A stretch of DNA of 64,000 nt, from assembly GCA_001051155.2 (NCBI GenBank), contig JYIP02000001.1:310001-374000 (forward strand), in the 5' to 3' direction. The DNA is from Chrysoporthe austroafricana. Taxonomy: Eukaryota > Ascomycota > Sordariomycetes > Diaporthales > Cryphonectriaceae. Each line of letters opens with the position of its first letter. The stretch's first letter is position 1. Below the pieces are notes generated by a model. It ran no database searches. It was not told where the DNA came from and worked only from the letters and a program-made list of their open reading frames with translations. A program made the position numbers and the translations under genes. This document shows, one piece after another, positions 45,063 through 57,200 of this stretch.

Positions 45063-46659
45063 TCAAGTCAAGCCATCCCCTGCGACAGGGCTCTCCACCC
45101 TCTCGAACCACGCCCTGATCTCCCTCCCCTTGCACATCAACAGCAGGATCGGCGCAAACCCCAGCACGCTGCCCCAGATCGCGAACAACACGAACGCGAG
45201 CTGGTATCCGATCCGCTCGCACAGGCGCACCGCGTAGAAGGCAAACGTCATCCCGAACGCCTGCCTCGCGAGGTTGAACAGCGTCGCCACGTCCCCGCCC
45301 CCGCCGCGGCGCCCCGCCTGGTGACAGCAGTCGATACTGTAGGTGTAGCACGTCGTCGCGATAGGTTGCAGGCCGAAGACGCCCAGCCCCATGCCGAGCA
45401 GCGGGACGGCCCAGTGGACCCGGTACTGGAGCGCGAACCCGTAGATCAGCAGCCCCACGGGCAGCAGCACCGCCCCCGTCCAGATCGCCTGCAGCCGCGC
45501 CTCGGGCTCCGGGTTGCGCCCGCCCAGCCGCCGCCTGGCGCGCCTGACGATCGCGTCCAGCACGACGCCGGCCGCGCCCTCCCCTAGGACCCCGCCGGTC
45601 GTCAGCGCCGCCCCGTAGGCCAGCCCGATCTCGAGCGTGTCCCAGCCGAACCGCTCGCTGAAGATAGCGGCGACGGTCACAGCGGGCAGGATCGAGGCGA
45701 AGCCGTACTGGGCGCCGTAGTAGGCGGCCGGGAAGAGCACCCAGGGGTACTTCGCCATGCGGAGCGCGGGCCACACAAAGTCTGAGAAGTGGAGCCTGAG
45801 GCCCGGGAAGGGGCCTGCGCATGGTCTGAGGGCCGCGAGGTAACCATCCAGGCCGAGGGACAAGACCTCCCTTTCCCTGCCGTCTGTCGGAGCCGTACGC
45901 GTGAGGTTGCGCTGGTCTCGGACGTACAGCGTCTCGGGCAAGCCGAACACGATCACGACGAACATGAACCCGTCCATGACAGCCGCGAGCTGAAAGCACC
46001 ACCTCCACCCCAGGAACTGGCCCGTCAGCCCCCCAATGATAGGAGCGATGTGCGCGCCAGTCGTCAGCACCACCGTGAACAGTCCCATTGCGCGTCCCCT
46101 CTCATGAAGGAAGAAACAGTCCACGACCGTTGCCGGGCCCAGGGCCATGGCAGCGGGGAATAGCCCATTCACGACGCGGGCACCCAGGAGCTGCGCATAC
46201 GTGCGCGCGTACGCGGACCCCAGGATGCTTGCGAAGCCCAATAGCGTAGTGAAGAGGTAGACGGGCCGGCGGCCGTAGACATTGGCAAGGGGGATCCACA
46301 AGAAGGGGCCCACGCCGTTGAGGGCAACGGTGACGGTGGTCTGGTACGACGCTTGGACGACGGAGATGTTGAACTCGCTGGCGAGCTGTGAGTAAGCCGG
46401 GTTGATTATCGCCGTATTCAGAGTCCCGAGGGCGGCGAGAAGGCTGACCTGGATGAGGACCGCAATCTGGTCCGTGTCAATAAACCCTGAGATCAAAGGC
46501 AGGCGTAGTAAGACCAACCTTGAGTGGAAGAGCCCAGTTTAGTGGATCTTTTGGATCGTCAGACGGCCGAGGGAGGAACGTGTCTCGGTTATGATCAATG
46601 ACTGTGTTGCTTCTTTCAACACGCTCATCCTCGTCGACCCCACCCTTCTCATTATCCAT
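45063..46659 (-). CDS. MFS transporter, DHA1-like
   Basis: Two exons, 46659..46519 and 46466..45063, give 514 residues; the 52-nt intron (GTTGGT...CCAG) joins DPLNWALPLK to IAVLIQVSLLAALGTL in phase. The cytoplasmic N-terminus has the DDPKDPLNW motif typical of fungal DHA1 relatives. About 12 membrane segments follow, with signature pieces NVYGRRPVYLFTT (loop 2-3), HERGRAMGLF (loop 4-5) and GLTGQFLGWRWCF. It probably exports or imports a small organic molecule by proton coupling; the substrate is unknown. The start at 46659 (MDNEKGG) fits the family; an upstream in-frame ATG at 46752 would add 31 residues. It reads in the same direction as the regulator at 41978. Confidence 0.87.
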
Positions 46660-47116
46660 CTCAGCAATATCGAACCGCTCTGTTTGTATTTCACCCTCAA
46701 TGGTAAGGTGGGCCACTCGTATCCAGCATTTGGTGCTCTGCGACCCAACCAACGACCACTTAGGCAGTTGATGTAACGATTATCAAAGTCTTCTCCCTCG
46801 GCCCACACATGCAAGTGACCACTTCAAATATCAGCGATAGGAGGTGAGATTAAACAGGAACACGGCCGCCCTCGCCTTCCAGGCGGCAAAAGGCCCATGA
46901 CGATGACCAGGACCCCGCATCACGAGTCCGGTGTAATGACTACCGATTGAGAGTGGAACCCCGGGCATAACGAAGTCGCGCCGGGATCGCCGTAGCTGGA
47001 GATATTGTCAGCGAGGGTATTCCTTTTTGCTGTCGTAGCTTTTCTAGCCTCTATGTGTGTTGCTATCTAATAGCAAGATGTCCAGTGCTGTATCCCCTTG
47101 GCCCTTGAGCCCAATT
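46660..47116. other. Intergenic, MFS promoter and GUF1 3' region
   Basis: The 457-nt gap between same-strand genes. Nothing beyond expected promoter and terminator sequence is visible. Confidence 0.5.
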
Positions 47117-49311
47117 TTACTTCGTCAGGAACTTTTGGAAACTCGACTGGTCGATAATCACATTCCCGATCGCATTGAGCTTCTTCCTGCCCTCCTTCTG
47201 CTTCTCCAGCAGCTTCTTCCGCCTCGTGATGTCAGCCGCGTGCAGCTTCTGTAGCACGTCCTTCCGGAACGGCTTGAGTGTCTCCCTCGCGATGATCCGC
47301 CGCCCCACGGCTGCCTGGATCACGATCTCAAACATCTGCCGGTCCACGTGCTCCTTGAACTTGGCCGCCCAGTACCTCCCCAGCCGCTCCACCTGGCTGG
47401 CGTGCACCACGCGGCAGATGGCATCCACGGGCTTCTTGTTGACAAGCAGCTGGAGCTTCTGGAGCTTACTCTCGCGCCAGCCAGCGTCCTCGTAGTCGAG
47501 CGTTGCATAGCCTTTTGTTGCGCCCTTCAGCTTGCCGAAGAGGTCATCCACGAGGGCTGAGGAGGGGATGTCGTATTTAAGGATGACCTGTGTGGCATGG
47601 AAGAACTCGAGGCTGACCTGCTGACCACGACTGCTCTCGCAGAGCTCAATGACGCGGCCGAGGTATTCCTCTGGCAGCGTGATGGTGGCATGCACGAATG
47701 GTTCGTAGAACGTCGCTGCACGAGCCTTGTGATTGTCCTCGCTTGGGAATTCTGCGGGGTTGGTGATGATCTCCTCTTTGCCGTCAGAATAGACAATTCG
47801 AGAGGGCACCGACGGTTCCGTGATGATGACGCTGGCGCCGTGCTCTTGTCTTAACCTGTCCTGAAAGACTGAGCAATGTAGACTGCCCAAGAACCCAAGA
47901 CGCCAGCCCGCGCCAAGAGCCTCCGAATGATCTTTCTGCAGAGTGATACTGCGGTCATTGAGAACAAGGTGGCTGATACTCTCCGACAGCTTCGTGTAGT
48001 CGGACTGGTCTGTGGGAAACGCCCCCACGAACACCATGGGCTTGGGCTCCTCGAAGCCAGGATACATCTCGACCGTGTCCTCATTGCCCTGCGTCGTGAA
48101 GGTGTCACCAATTTTCGCGTCTTGTATCCTTTTCATGCCGGGGTTCATGAGGATGTATCCGACCTGGCCTGCCCGCAGCACGGATTGTGGGACCGGGTTG
48201 GGATACTGTATGCCCACCTCACCGACCGTGTACTTCTTGCCCGTGGCAAGCGAGATGATTGGGTCCCCAGCCTTGATGATTCCATCGAACAGCCTCACGA
48301 GAAGGATGACCCCCCGGAAAGTGTCATACCATGAGTCCACAAGCAGGAGCCGCAACGGCTTAGTATCTTCCCCCTGCGGGGCCGGGATACGCTCAATGAC
48401 AGCCGGCAGGATCGCCTCGACATTCTTGCCGGATTTCGCACTGACCAGGACCGGCTTGCCGCCCTCGTGGCCCTCGACGCCTAGCTCAAACGTCTCCTGG
48501 AGCTGCCCGATTGCCCTCTCCACATCCGCCGTGGGGAGGTCGATCTTGTTGACGACTGGGATCATGGTGAGTTCCTGGGCGAAAGCTGTGTAGAAGTTGG
48601 CGACAGTCTGCGCCTGTATGCCCTGCGACGCATCGACCAGCAGCAGTGCCCCACCACACGAGGCATACGATCGCGTAACCTCGGCGCGGAAATCGACGTG
48701 GCCGGGTGTGTCGACCAGGTGAAGCAGGTAGTCCTCGCCCTTATACTTGTAGATCATGGTGCACGTCTGCGCCTTTACAGTGATGCCCCGTTCCCGCTCG
48801 ACGTCGAGTTTATCCTAGGAGAGACGGACAAACAGAGATTAGCAAACGGTCCGGGACTTCATTCACAGAAGGAACCTACAAGAATCTGCTTGTTCTCGTC
48901 ACTCGCCGAGATGGTCCCTGTGATCTCCAGCAGGCGATCGCTGAGCGTGCTCTTGCCATGGTCGATATGCGCGACGATGCAGAAGTTCCGGAAGCGCTCG
49001 AGCGGGATAGCCGCGATGCGCTTCTCGAGCTCGCTCAGCTCCTTCTTAGAGACGCTGTAGCTCCTCCAGGCGGCCCTCGAGGGACGTCGCGGCAGGAAAT
49101 TCTCGGAGAGCCGAGGGGCACGAGGCCCGTGGCAGCCAGTGCGGTGGAGGATCGAGGCGAACCGAGCGGTGGTGGTGGTGGCAGGGGACAAGCCACCCCG
49201 GGGGAAGACGACAGCGGTGTCATGACCCGCGAAGCTGCGCAGGGCGCGGCTGGTTCGGATGGGCTGTAGACATTGTCGCATCGAAGTCAGCGACTTGGTA
49301 GACCCGCGCAT
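47117..49311 (-). CDS. GUF1: Mitochondrial translation factor GUF1 (EF4/LepA GTPase)
   Basis: Back-translocating elongation factor that supports mitochondrial protein synthesis under stress. Two exons, 49311..48880 and 48814..47117, give 709 residues; the intron (GTAGGT...CCTAG) lies between NKQIL and [14 protein letters not shown]. The N-terminal ~95 residues are Arg/Ser/Ala-rich without acidic clusters, a mitochondrial presequence. GTPase motifs are intact: G1 AHIDHGKS, G2 in [10 protein letters not shown]3 DTPGH and G4 NKID. Domain II, the EF-G-like III/V domains ([33 protein letters not shown]) and the LepA-specific C-terminal domain ending [11 protein letters not shown] are all present. 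Length and ends match the family. The MIT-domain gene lies upstream on the same strand, 609 nt away. Confidence 0.97.
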
Positions 49312-49920
49312 CCAATTGACGAACGGGAAGCGCAGGGAGAGGGAGGATGTTAGGAGGGATCAAACATGGTGTTTGGGTCGCAATTGACGGGTGCATCATG
49401 GAAAGTTTAGAGCAGCGCCTCCAAAATTCCTCGACGTTGACGACGTTTAGGTCTTATCTTATCGGGGTCAGGGTCCCCCTGTATTATCCTCCGGGCAAGC
49501 CCCTGGATGAGGCTCCAAGATGCTCGTACCACCTGTCTGTCCTTTCTCACGATTCGCTGAACATATCACTCGAGCTAAATCACCAATGGCAAGGCAGACC
49601 AGAGCCGCGAGCTAGGAGATGGAAAGGCAAATGAGATTTTGTCATTGGACTATACGCAGCCCAATGCGGGATATCTTCCTTCATAACACCAAGATTCAAA
49701 CCCATCAGCACCCAAAAAGCCTCCGAGGTCGATGGTGATTCGTCCTGGGCGTGCATGTCGTTGCCTGTAAGGCATTTATATAGACACAAAAGAAGCAAAA
49801 GCAATGCAAAAATGCCATGTAGCCATGAATCTTCCTCTTTACCGCTGGAGGCGTCCTCACGCCGTTCTGGTCGCATCTTCTGACCGCGGACGAACCCCAT
49901 CCCGCCTCTTGTCCAGCCGG
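49312..49920. other. Intergenic between GUF1 and the MIT-domain gene
   Basis: The 609-nt gap holds the GUF1 promoter and the 3' region of the MIT-domain gene. The frames present are short and motif-free. Confidence 0.5.
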
Positions 49921-52900
49921 CTAAACGAGCACCCACTCGCTCCCCCTCTTGATGAACTTGTCCAACAACATGGTCAAGTCCTGCAGAACGAAGCGGCAGA
50001 TGTAGAAAGCAAAGAACTCGGCCGCGTGTCTGGTGCTGAGCTCAAGGCCGACCTGCGTCGTGTCCTGGTGTCGGAGACCGGGATCCTCGACTTGTCGGGC
50101 GATTTGGTCTAGGGAGCGAAGGAAAAGTCAGCAGGATGGTCGCGCTCAGAGTATGGCACAGGAAGCAAAATAGGGAACATACCTATGGCTTGCGCTGCAT
50201 CGAACAGTTTCGCTAGCGCCGCCATGTAATGAGCATTGGGTCCGCTAAACTGCACCGATGCCACGTCCCTCTTGCTTGGCTTAGAAGTAGGATAGTCCGT
50301 GAACGGCAGCGTCGCCAGCATCGCCTCTGCTGCGCCCGACTCCTTCCGAGTCGTTCCGCTCTGGTACGAGTTGCTGATGGTCGTCGAACTGGTCTTGCTC
50401 CGAAGTCGCTTCCAGCTGAACGCCCCCTTGTTATTGACCGAGTTGTTCCGCGGGATCGGTTTGCCATCCTGGCCTTCTATCGCACCGTCTGCGTCCTTGA
50501 ACATCGAGCCCGCAGCTTGCACGCCGACGTCGTTGCCAAGTCGTCGGGTCAAGAATGTCTGCACTTGCTCGAGCACCGTCTCGAGGCTCTGCATCTCTTC
50601 CAGCACGGCATCTGCATCGTTCGAGTTCACCCTGTCGAGCTTCTGCAGGGCAGCGGTGAGCAGGTCGCACTGACTAATCTTTTCCTCCACATTCTTGATC
50701 TTGACACCCTTCGTACGCCAGGCATCCCTCGGCACGAACAATTTGTTGCTAACATACCCGCCCTTGGGGTGGCAAAGGGTCTGGTATAGAGCCCGCATCA
50801 GCCAGAACGGGCGGAGCAGGGGCTCCTTGGGACATGGCTCCAAAGGTACTGGAGCCCCCTCCGACGCGACAGCTGGCTCGGTGGGCGACCTAGGAGTATG
50901 GATATCGGCGTCGAAGAGGTGATATCCACCGGCTGCTGAAGTCATGCGGTCTCGGAAGGCAGAGGCCACGGGGGTAGGGAGCGATGGCAGCGCGGGTAGG
51001 CGGGCCGTGGATACGCTGTTGAAAGGGTTGGAGATGGGCGTACCCGGGGAAATGTCCGAGTATTCATCGATGTTGGAAACAGAGAGCTTTCGCGTCTTCA
51101 TGTTCTTAAGAGAACTGGACGAGAAGTTCTTCCGAAGAGTAGGTGGTCTCGACGCGCTCGAGGACCCAGACCGGCTATCGGAATCCTGGAAGCTGGTAGG
51201 CACAGGCGGCGTGGGCGGTGCGCCCTCGACAGATAATCCTGAAGGAATGGGCGAGGGCCCACGATGTAACGAGGCGGATCGATTGGGAACCGCCGCGAGG
51301 GTTTGCCGCTGCTGGGCGATGAAGCCGGCGGTCTTGGGCTGATTGATCAGAGGCAGCTCCGGGTTCTGCAGCATGGGCCCCGCGGTCGCCGGCTCCCTGA
51401 TTTTGGGTCCAAGCTGCTGTGTCTCGATCTTCAGCTGCTTGGCGTTCTGCCCGGAGAGCCGACGATCCCTAACACTGTCCCGGCCACCAGAAGCCGGCCG
51501 TTGGGGAGGCAGCTTTGGCAGTGACGATGTCGGAGGCGGCGCGACCGGGCCCTGGCCTTTGAAAAGTGACGGGACCGTCGCATTCTCCGAGACGGGGGAT
51601 AGGACCGTGTTCGCCGTGGGCGGGTTCGAGACCGCGGAGCTATGCCATGGGCGCGACGTGAGCTCGCCCGAGTTGGACTCGCGGGGGACGCGAGTTTTGG
51701 ACTGGTCTCCGAGTGTGAAGTCCTCGATGGCGTAGCCGTCGGTCATCTTCTCCAAGATGCGCTCCTCGTCATCAGAATCAGACCCGTCGTAGAACCCTTC
51801 CGGCAGCGTCTGTTCTTCCTCTTCCTGCAGCGCCCGCATCCGCTGGTCCCTGTCATTCGCAAGTCTCTGCATCTCCATCTCCGACTGGCGGACCCGTTCT
51901 TTCGCCAGCTGGACCTTCCTCAGCGCTTGCGCGACGACATCATCCTCGTCGATTACATGGTCCAGATTCACAACCCGAGTCTGCACGGGTGGCGCGGGCT
52001 CGTACCCGTCATCATATGCGGCCTCAATTGCGTCGTCTAGGGCTGCGTCAAACTCGGCCTCCGTGTCGCCGCTGACCGCTCGGATGTGCTTTCTCCTAAC
52101 GCCCATCGACGATGATCTCGAGTGTACCGATGACGCTGACGAGCCTCCTGACTCATCGATTGGATCCAGCCAAGATGTCGACTCGTGGCTGTTGGACCGC
52201 TGGTGTCCCCTCTGTGTGGACATGTCAGGGGCAAGACGGCTCTGGTCGCTCCCAAAATCGATCCGGCCCGGCATATCCGGACTCGCACGGACCGGGGCCC
52301 TCGTAGGAGAGCTCGGTCGTCGCGGGGAGAGGGGTTGTGGCATGTACTCGTTCTCCATGGGACGTGCTAGGAACATGTCCTGGTCCATCGTCTGGCCGCG
52401 GCGGGGCGAGCGCTGCGAGAAGGAGGACTGCGATCGATCATGCGGCTCGCCGAAGTTGGTGGCCGTCGCCGTCACGTATCGCGGGCCGTCGTACACGGCC
52501 TTCGGGCTGCTCGTCGACATCTGGGGCCGCCAGGCAACTGATGTCGGCCTAGCGTAGTTAGGCACGCTCTGCTGGCTGCGCCCGGTGTCCGACCGCTGTC
52601 TCGCCGGCTGCGAATAGTCATCGGTGGTCGAGGCGGCCGAGGCGGCCCTGGTCCGATAGCCCGTGCTGGGACTTGCTGGCGTCTGGGGCAGCGCCTTGCC
52701 GTCGTCTACGTCCTCGGGAAGCATCTGGTCCAGCTCCTCGATCCTGCTTGAGTAGGTCTTGCGCTGCAAGTCGAACACTGTCAGTACGCTCGGGAGGCTC
52801 CCGGCTCAGAGAGGCAAGCGAGAACTCACAATGGCCTCGAGCTTTCTCTTATCATCATCTCCGGGGGTCCGCTGCAAGACCTGCTGCAGCAGGTCACAGG

Positions 52901-54290
52901 CCTCACAGTAGGCAGTCCGAGCGCCGTCGAAATTCTGGGCATTGTCGAGCTGGACGGCGGTGTTAGCCTTCTGCAGCGCCTTGGAGAGCATGGCCTTCTG
53001 AGAGGGCTGTCTCGCGCGATCCCGACTCCTGGGCGACGACGCGCTGTCGCTGCTGCTCTTCATCCCCTGCGAGCGGCTCCTCTGGTGACCCCGCACGAAG
53101 CCGGGAGGCGCGTCTTCGGCGTGCGGCATGTTGGCATCCCGGTAGAAGGCGGACGTCGGGAGGGTCGAGTCCGGCGTGTCGCGCGCGGACATTGAGAGGT
53201 AGGAGGTCTCGGGGGCCATGGCAGAATCATCACCGGGGCGCCCCAGGTCGCCCTCGGCCCTTGAGTCTTGCCTCGACAGTACTGCCCGCCCGAAGTCCTC
53301 CTGGTCCAGAGACGGCAGGGTCAGTATGGGGGGCAGGGTCTCCAGCGGCGGTATCGAGGGTCGGGCCTCCTCGATTGCCCCGCCGGCGGTGGATGGACGG
53401 CCCTTGTGCAACCTCCGAGGGGACGCGGGCTGGTTGGACTGGGAGAAGAGGGTGGTGGAGTCGATGCTCATCCGCCGGGAGAAACGGGTCTTGGACGAGG
53501 GTGTGGCATTCGAGGCACGGCTCGACGAGGTAGAGATGGACCAGCGGTTGAGGTTTCGGAAGCCGTCGCTCAGGCCCCCCAGGCTGCTCGAGCGCGAGTG
53601 CGTCCTGGAGCCGCGGCGGCGCACGTTCTTGGGGGAGACGGACTCGTCGTCGCGCTCGTTCACTGGCTCGGCGAGGGCGGAGGCATTGAAGGGGTCGTAG
53701 AGAGCAGGCTGCTTGCGGTTGCGCTCGCTGACGGTGATCCGGGGCGGCGGCAGCAGGGACGAGGTGCGCGGCAGGACCGAGGGGGAGAAGGCCGACGACG
53801 GCTGGGCGGGCGGAGGGTAGTTAAGAGCGGAGGAGATGTGAGGGGCGCCGTTGACGAGGTGCGCGGGCTTGTTGCCGCCAGGGTGGGCGGAGCCGTAGAC
53901 GGTTCTCGAAACGGGGACCGACGAATCGTAGAGCGGCTGCTGGTGCTGCTGCGGGTAGAGGGGCCTCCGGGAGGAGGAGAAGGTGGCCTGCGATGCAGGC
54001 GTGGTCGAGCGGGATGCGGAACTGGAGGCGGGATAGGAGGCAGAGGTTGCGGACAGATTGGTGGTCGAGCCGGCGTTCAGGTGGAAGTTGTATGCGGAGG
54101 CGGGAAGGGAGGCGGTAGCAGCCGACGCAGAGGCGGGCTGGTGCGCATGTGGTTGTGCCTGTGCCTGTGCCTGTGCCTGGGAGTACACATGAGGCGAGGG
54201 CATCTCTGCGGGCGTCTGGGGGGGGGACCGGTGCCTCCCTCGTCTCCCGGATGGCGGGAGAGAGGAAACGGTCCGGGTCCTCTGCGTCAC
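49921..54290 (-). CDS. Large MIT-domain protein, fungal
   Basis: Three exons, 54290..52830, 52763..50183 and 50108..49921, give 1409 residues in one frame (introns GTGAGT...TTGCAG and GTATGT...CCTAG). Residues about 431-505 form a MIT three-helix domain (QKAMLSKALQKANTAVQLDN, ARTAYCEACDLLQQVLQ, KLEAIRKTYSSRIEEL) with intron 1 inside its third helix. MIT domains bind ESCRT-III or microtubule-linked partners, so a role in trafficking is likely. Most of the rest is Ser/Pro-rich and disordered, with a QAQAQAQAQ run near residue 40 and a Glu/Arg coiled-coil stretch around LRKVQLAKERVRQSEMEMQR. The C-terminal ~270 residues (from about LLRPFWLMRALYQTLC) look folded and helical; I know no named domain for them. 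The last exon is not part of a long open frame but joins in phase. Confidence 0.88.
54154..54180. repeat. GTGCCT hexamer repeat inside coding exon
   Basis: Four near-perfect copies on the plus strand; on the coding strand they specify the alternating Gln-Ala run near residue 40 of the MIT-domain protein. In-frame hexamers keep the reading frame when the copy number changes. Confidence 0.85.
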
Positions 54291-57200
54291 AACGCCTGGT
54301 CTGGTCTGGTGTGCCTGCGTCGCGGCTCCTGGGGCGCCGAGGTGTGTCTTACTCGCTGCGCCTGCGTCCGCGTCCGTGTGTCTGAGGGCCCTGGATTTGG
54401 GAGGTTCGTGGCGATCGTACCGGCCCCGTTCAGCGTGTCACTGCAACGCTCAGCAGCACCTCGCTCCCTTCCTCTGCTCTCTTCTCGCCTGGCTTCTCGC
54501 CTGGCTCTGGCTGGGCCTGGGCCTGGGGCCCCTCCACCGGGCAATCAGACGGCTGAACCAATGCCAGCGCCGGGCTGCGATGGCGGGCCAGAGATCCACA
54601 GGCGGGCGGGCGGGCGGGCAGGTCTGGAGAGGTCTGGACAGGGCTCGAGGGTCGGCCTGGAGGGAGGGCGGCGGCCGGTTTCGAGGAGGGCCTGCAGAAA
54701 GCAGCAGGTCGAGAAGGGGGGGTGGGAGGGCGACAGGCGTGTGGGAAGGTGAGGAAACAGCAGGTGTCGTCGTCAATGCCAGCAGCAGGCAGTCCCAACC
54801 ACGGACGGTGGCAGTCTGTGCCGAGACGCAGATCAAGGAGGGAACAAAGGCGATCGCTGGGCTCTGTCCTGTCCTGGGTGCCTGGTTGGCCCGGGGTGCC
54901 TGTGACAGATGCCAACCTGGGCCGCGGAGGAGAGGGACGGTGGTGGGCGTGCTAGGCGTGCTAGACGTGCTGGGCGTGCTGGGCTAGGCTGGAGGAGGGC
55001 TAAGGTGGCCCCGGTGCGCGCCGTCCAGGCCAGGGACGTAATAGTTATCTCTTGGATATCGTCCAGACACGCAGCCGGCGGGCGGGAGGCAGAGCAGAAG
55101 CTTCTGATGATGAAGAAAGGTCGCGCGGCCGGCGGTGCTGATCCTGATCCTGATCCTGGCCCTGGCCCTGGCCCCGGCCTGCTGGTGGAGGAGGTGTCGC
55201 GCCTAAATGCGACAGGTCGGATTTTAATCCCCTTTCCTGGACTTGGTCGCCAAAGCTTCGCCCTGCGCGCTGCCTCGAGCTTGTGTCCGCCCCTCGTGCC
55301 AGGTGGGAGATCCTGCACACGCAGCGCAGCGCAACGCACCGCACCGCACCGCACCGCACCGCGCCGCTGCGGTGACCGCCGCGGTGGCCTCGAAGGAATG
55401 GCTTGGGGGCCAGGGGGTCCGGCACGCCGCAACACAGGAGGACGATGCCCGGTTGCAGCTCGAGGTACAGCGCTGTATCGAGATCCACCCGTCAGCCCGG
55501 ACCAGACAGGCCAGTCCTGTGGTGCAGGCCTGGCGGCGACTGCTGGGATCGAAGGGCCGCCTCCAGCGGCTGCCAGCAGCACTACACGCGCGGCCGTCGA
55601 CGTCGGCGGGGCGCTGCGCAGGGGGGCCACGGGGCACGGAGGCGTGCTATCGCCAGGCTATCTATCTATCTACCACCAGGACAGGACAGGTACTGCGGCT
55701 CCAGTCCTCTGGATGCTGTACTGGGCAAGTAGAGGCGGAGAGGCACGGAGGCACAGACGTCCTGTGGGGCGTGGGGTCGACGCTGGAGACTGGAGGGCTG
55801 ACTGCCTGCACGCCAAGGGGTTTCGAGCCGTGCAGTGCTGGGTCGGGTGTGCAGTACAGTCCAGTGCTGCACTGTACCCAGCACACGAGTACAGGCCGTA
55901 GGGCGTGTGTGGTATGACAGAGGAGGTCTGTCCCTGTGTCTTTCTGGGATCGGCGCCTGATGCGTTGACCCGTACCCGGCGAGGACGAGAGGGAGTCGAG
56001 GTAAAGGATAGGAGAACCTCACGTAACGAACAGCCGCAGAGGCTGGACTTGGACTGGTCGAACCCGGCGGTCCAGGGCTGCCCTGCCTCTGGTGCCCCTG
56101 ACGGAGGAGTGCGTGCTGGGTACTGCTATGTAGTGTGGCATGTGTGTGGTACCCGATGACGACGTGCCGGTAGGGTGCCGCGCACACGCCTGTTCGGTAC
56201 ACTCCTGTCCTGGGTACACCGCAGGTACCGGCCAGGGCAGGCCAGGGCAGGCCGTGCCAGGGCCTCGGTGGAGGGGAGGAGAGGGCTTGCTATGTATGGC
56301 GTGCAGCGCCAATCTGTGACCCCCAGCTTGCAGCGGTGTCTGCAGGTGGCTGCAGTGGCTTGCAGTGGCTGCAGTGAGTTTCTGCAGCGCCTGTCTTGCC
56401 AATACAGGTGGGAACCCAGCAGCTTGGAGCGGCGCGGCGGCTCCTGACTGGCCGCTCGTCGCTAGCCAGGGGCACTTTCCTCTTTGGGCCCCAGCTACTC
56501 ACCTATCATTAATGCTCCAAAATAGGGCGGCGTGGGCGGATGATGAGTACGTGCAGGGTTCTAGGTACTTACTGCCGTGCGGTACTCGGGTACCTCGGTA
56601 CTCACGACAACGTGGGTCGAAAAGGGGCAAAGAGCACCTACCATACATAGTACTCTGAAAGTGCGATCCTACGAACGTGCGCCTTCAAAGCTCATGTGCG
56701 GCCTCGTGCATTATTTTTTTTTTTAATTTTTTTTTCTCTCTTTTGTTTCTTCCGTTTCTTGTTTGCCCCTTCTCCGCCCGTCATGTAGCCTTGATGTCGC
56801 CATGAATTCTCGGACCGGTGCGGATAAATCACAGATCACAGTTGGCTTTCGGTTTGGCCTGATGTGAAACCCCCTTGAACTTTCTCCTGGATCCTTGATA
56901 TCGCCCTCCAGGCAAAATACAGCAACCGTGGCGTAGCAGTTCATCCCCCGCCCCCTCCCTCCACTCTCCAGGCCACAGGCGTTTTTGGACGCGCAGCGGC
57001 TTTTGACTTTGCTAGCAGATGACGAGATGTGTCAATTCCAGGCCGGTGGGGGCCGTCTGGGTGTCGTCAGCGCCGAGTAAGAACTAGCGCTGCCAGGGAC
57101 AGGCGTGACGAGAGCTTCAAAAAAGATAGGAAAAAAAAAATACATCCAAGGTACGGCATAGGGCTGAGAGACCTGTTTCTGCAAGCGCCTGCGTCATTGC

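Noticed and set aside
44950..46008. 352-codon minus-strand frame
   Set aside because: Out-of-frame shadow of the MFS transporter on the same strand; Arg/Gly-rich with no motif.
53268..54752. 494-codon plus-strand frame
   Set aside because: Antisense to the MIT-domain exon 1; Gly/Arg-rich and motif-free.
54909..55901. 330-codon plus-strand frame
   Set aside because: Lies in GC-rich simple-repeat DNA; encodes Asp-Pro and Gly-Pro runs from the repeats and shows no domain.
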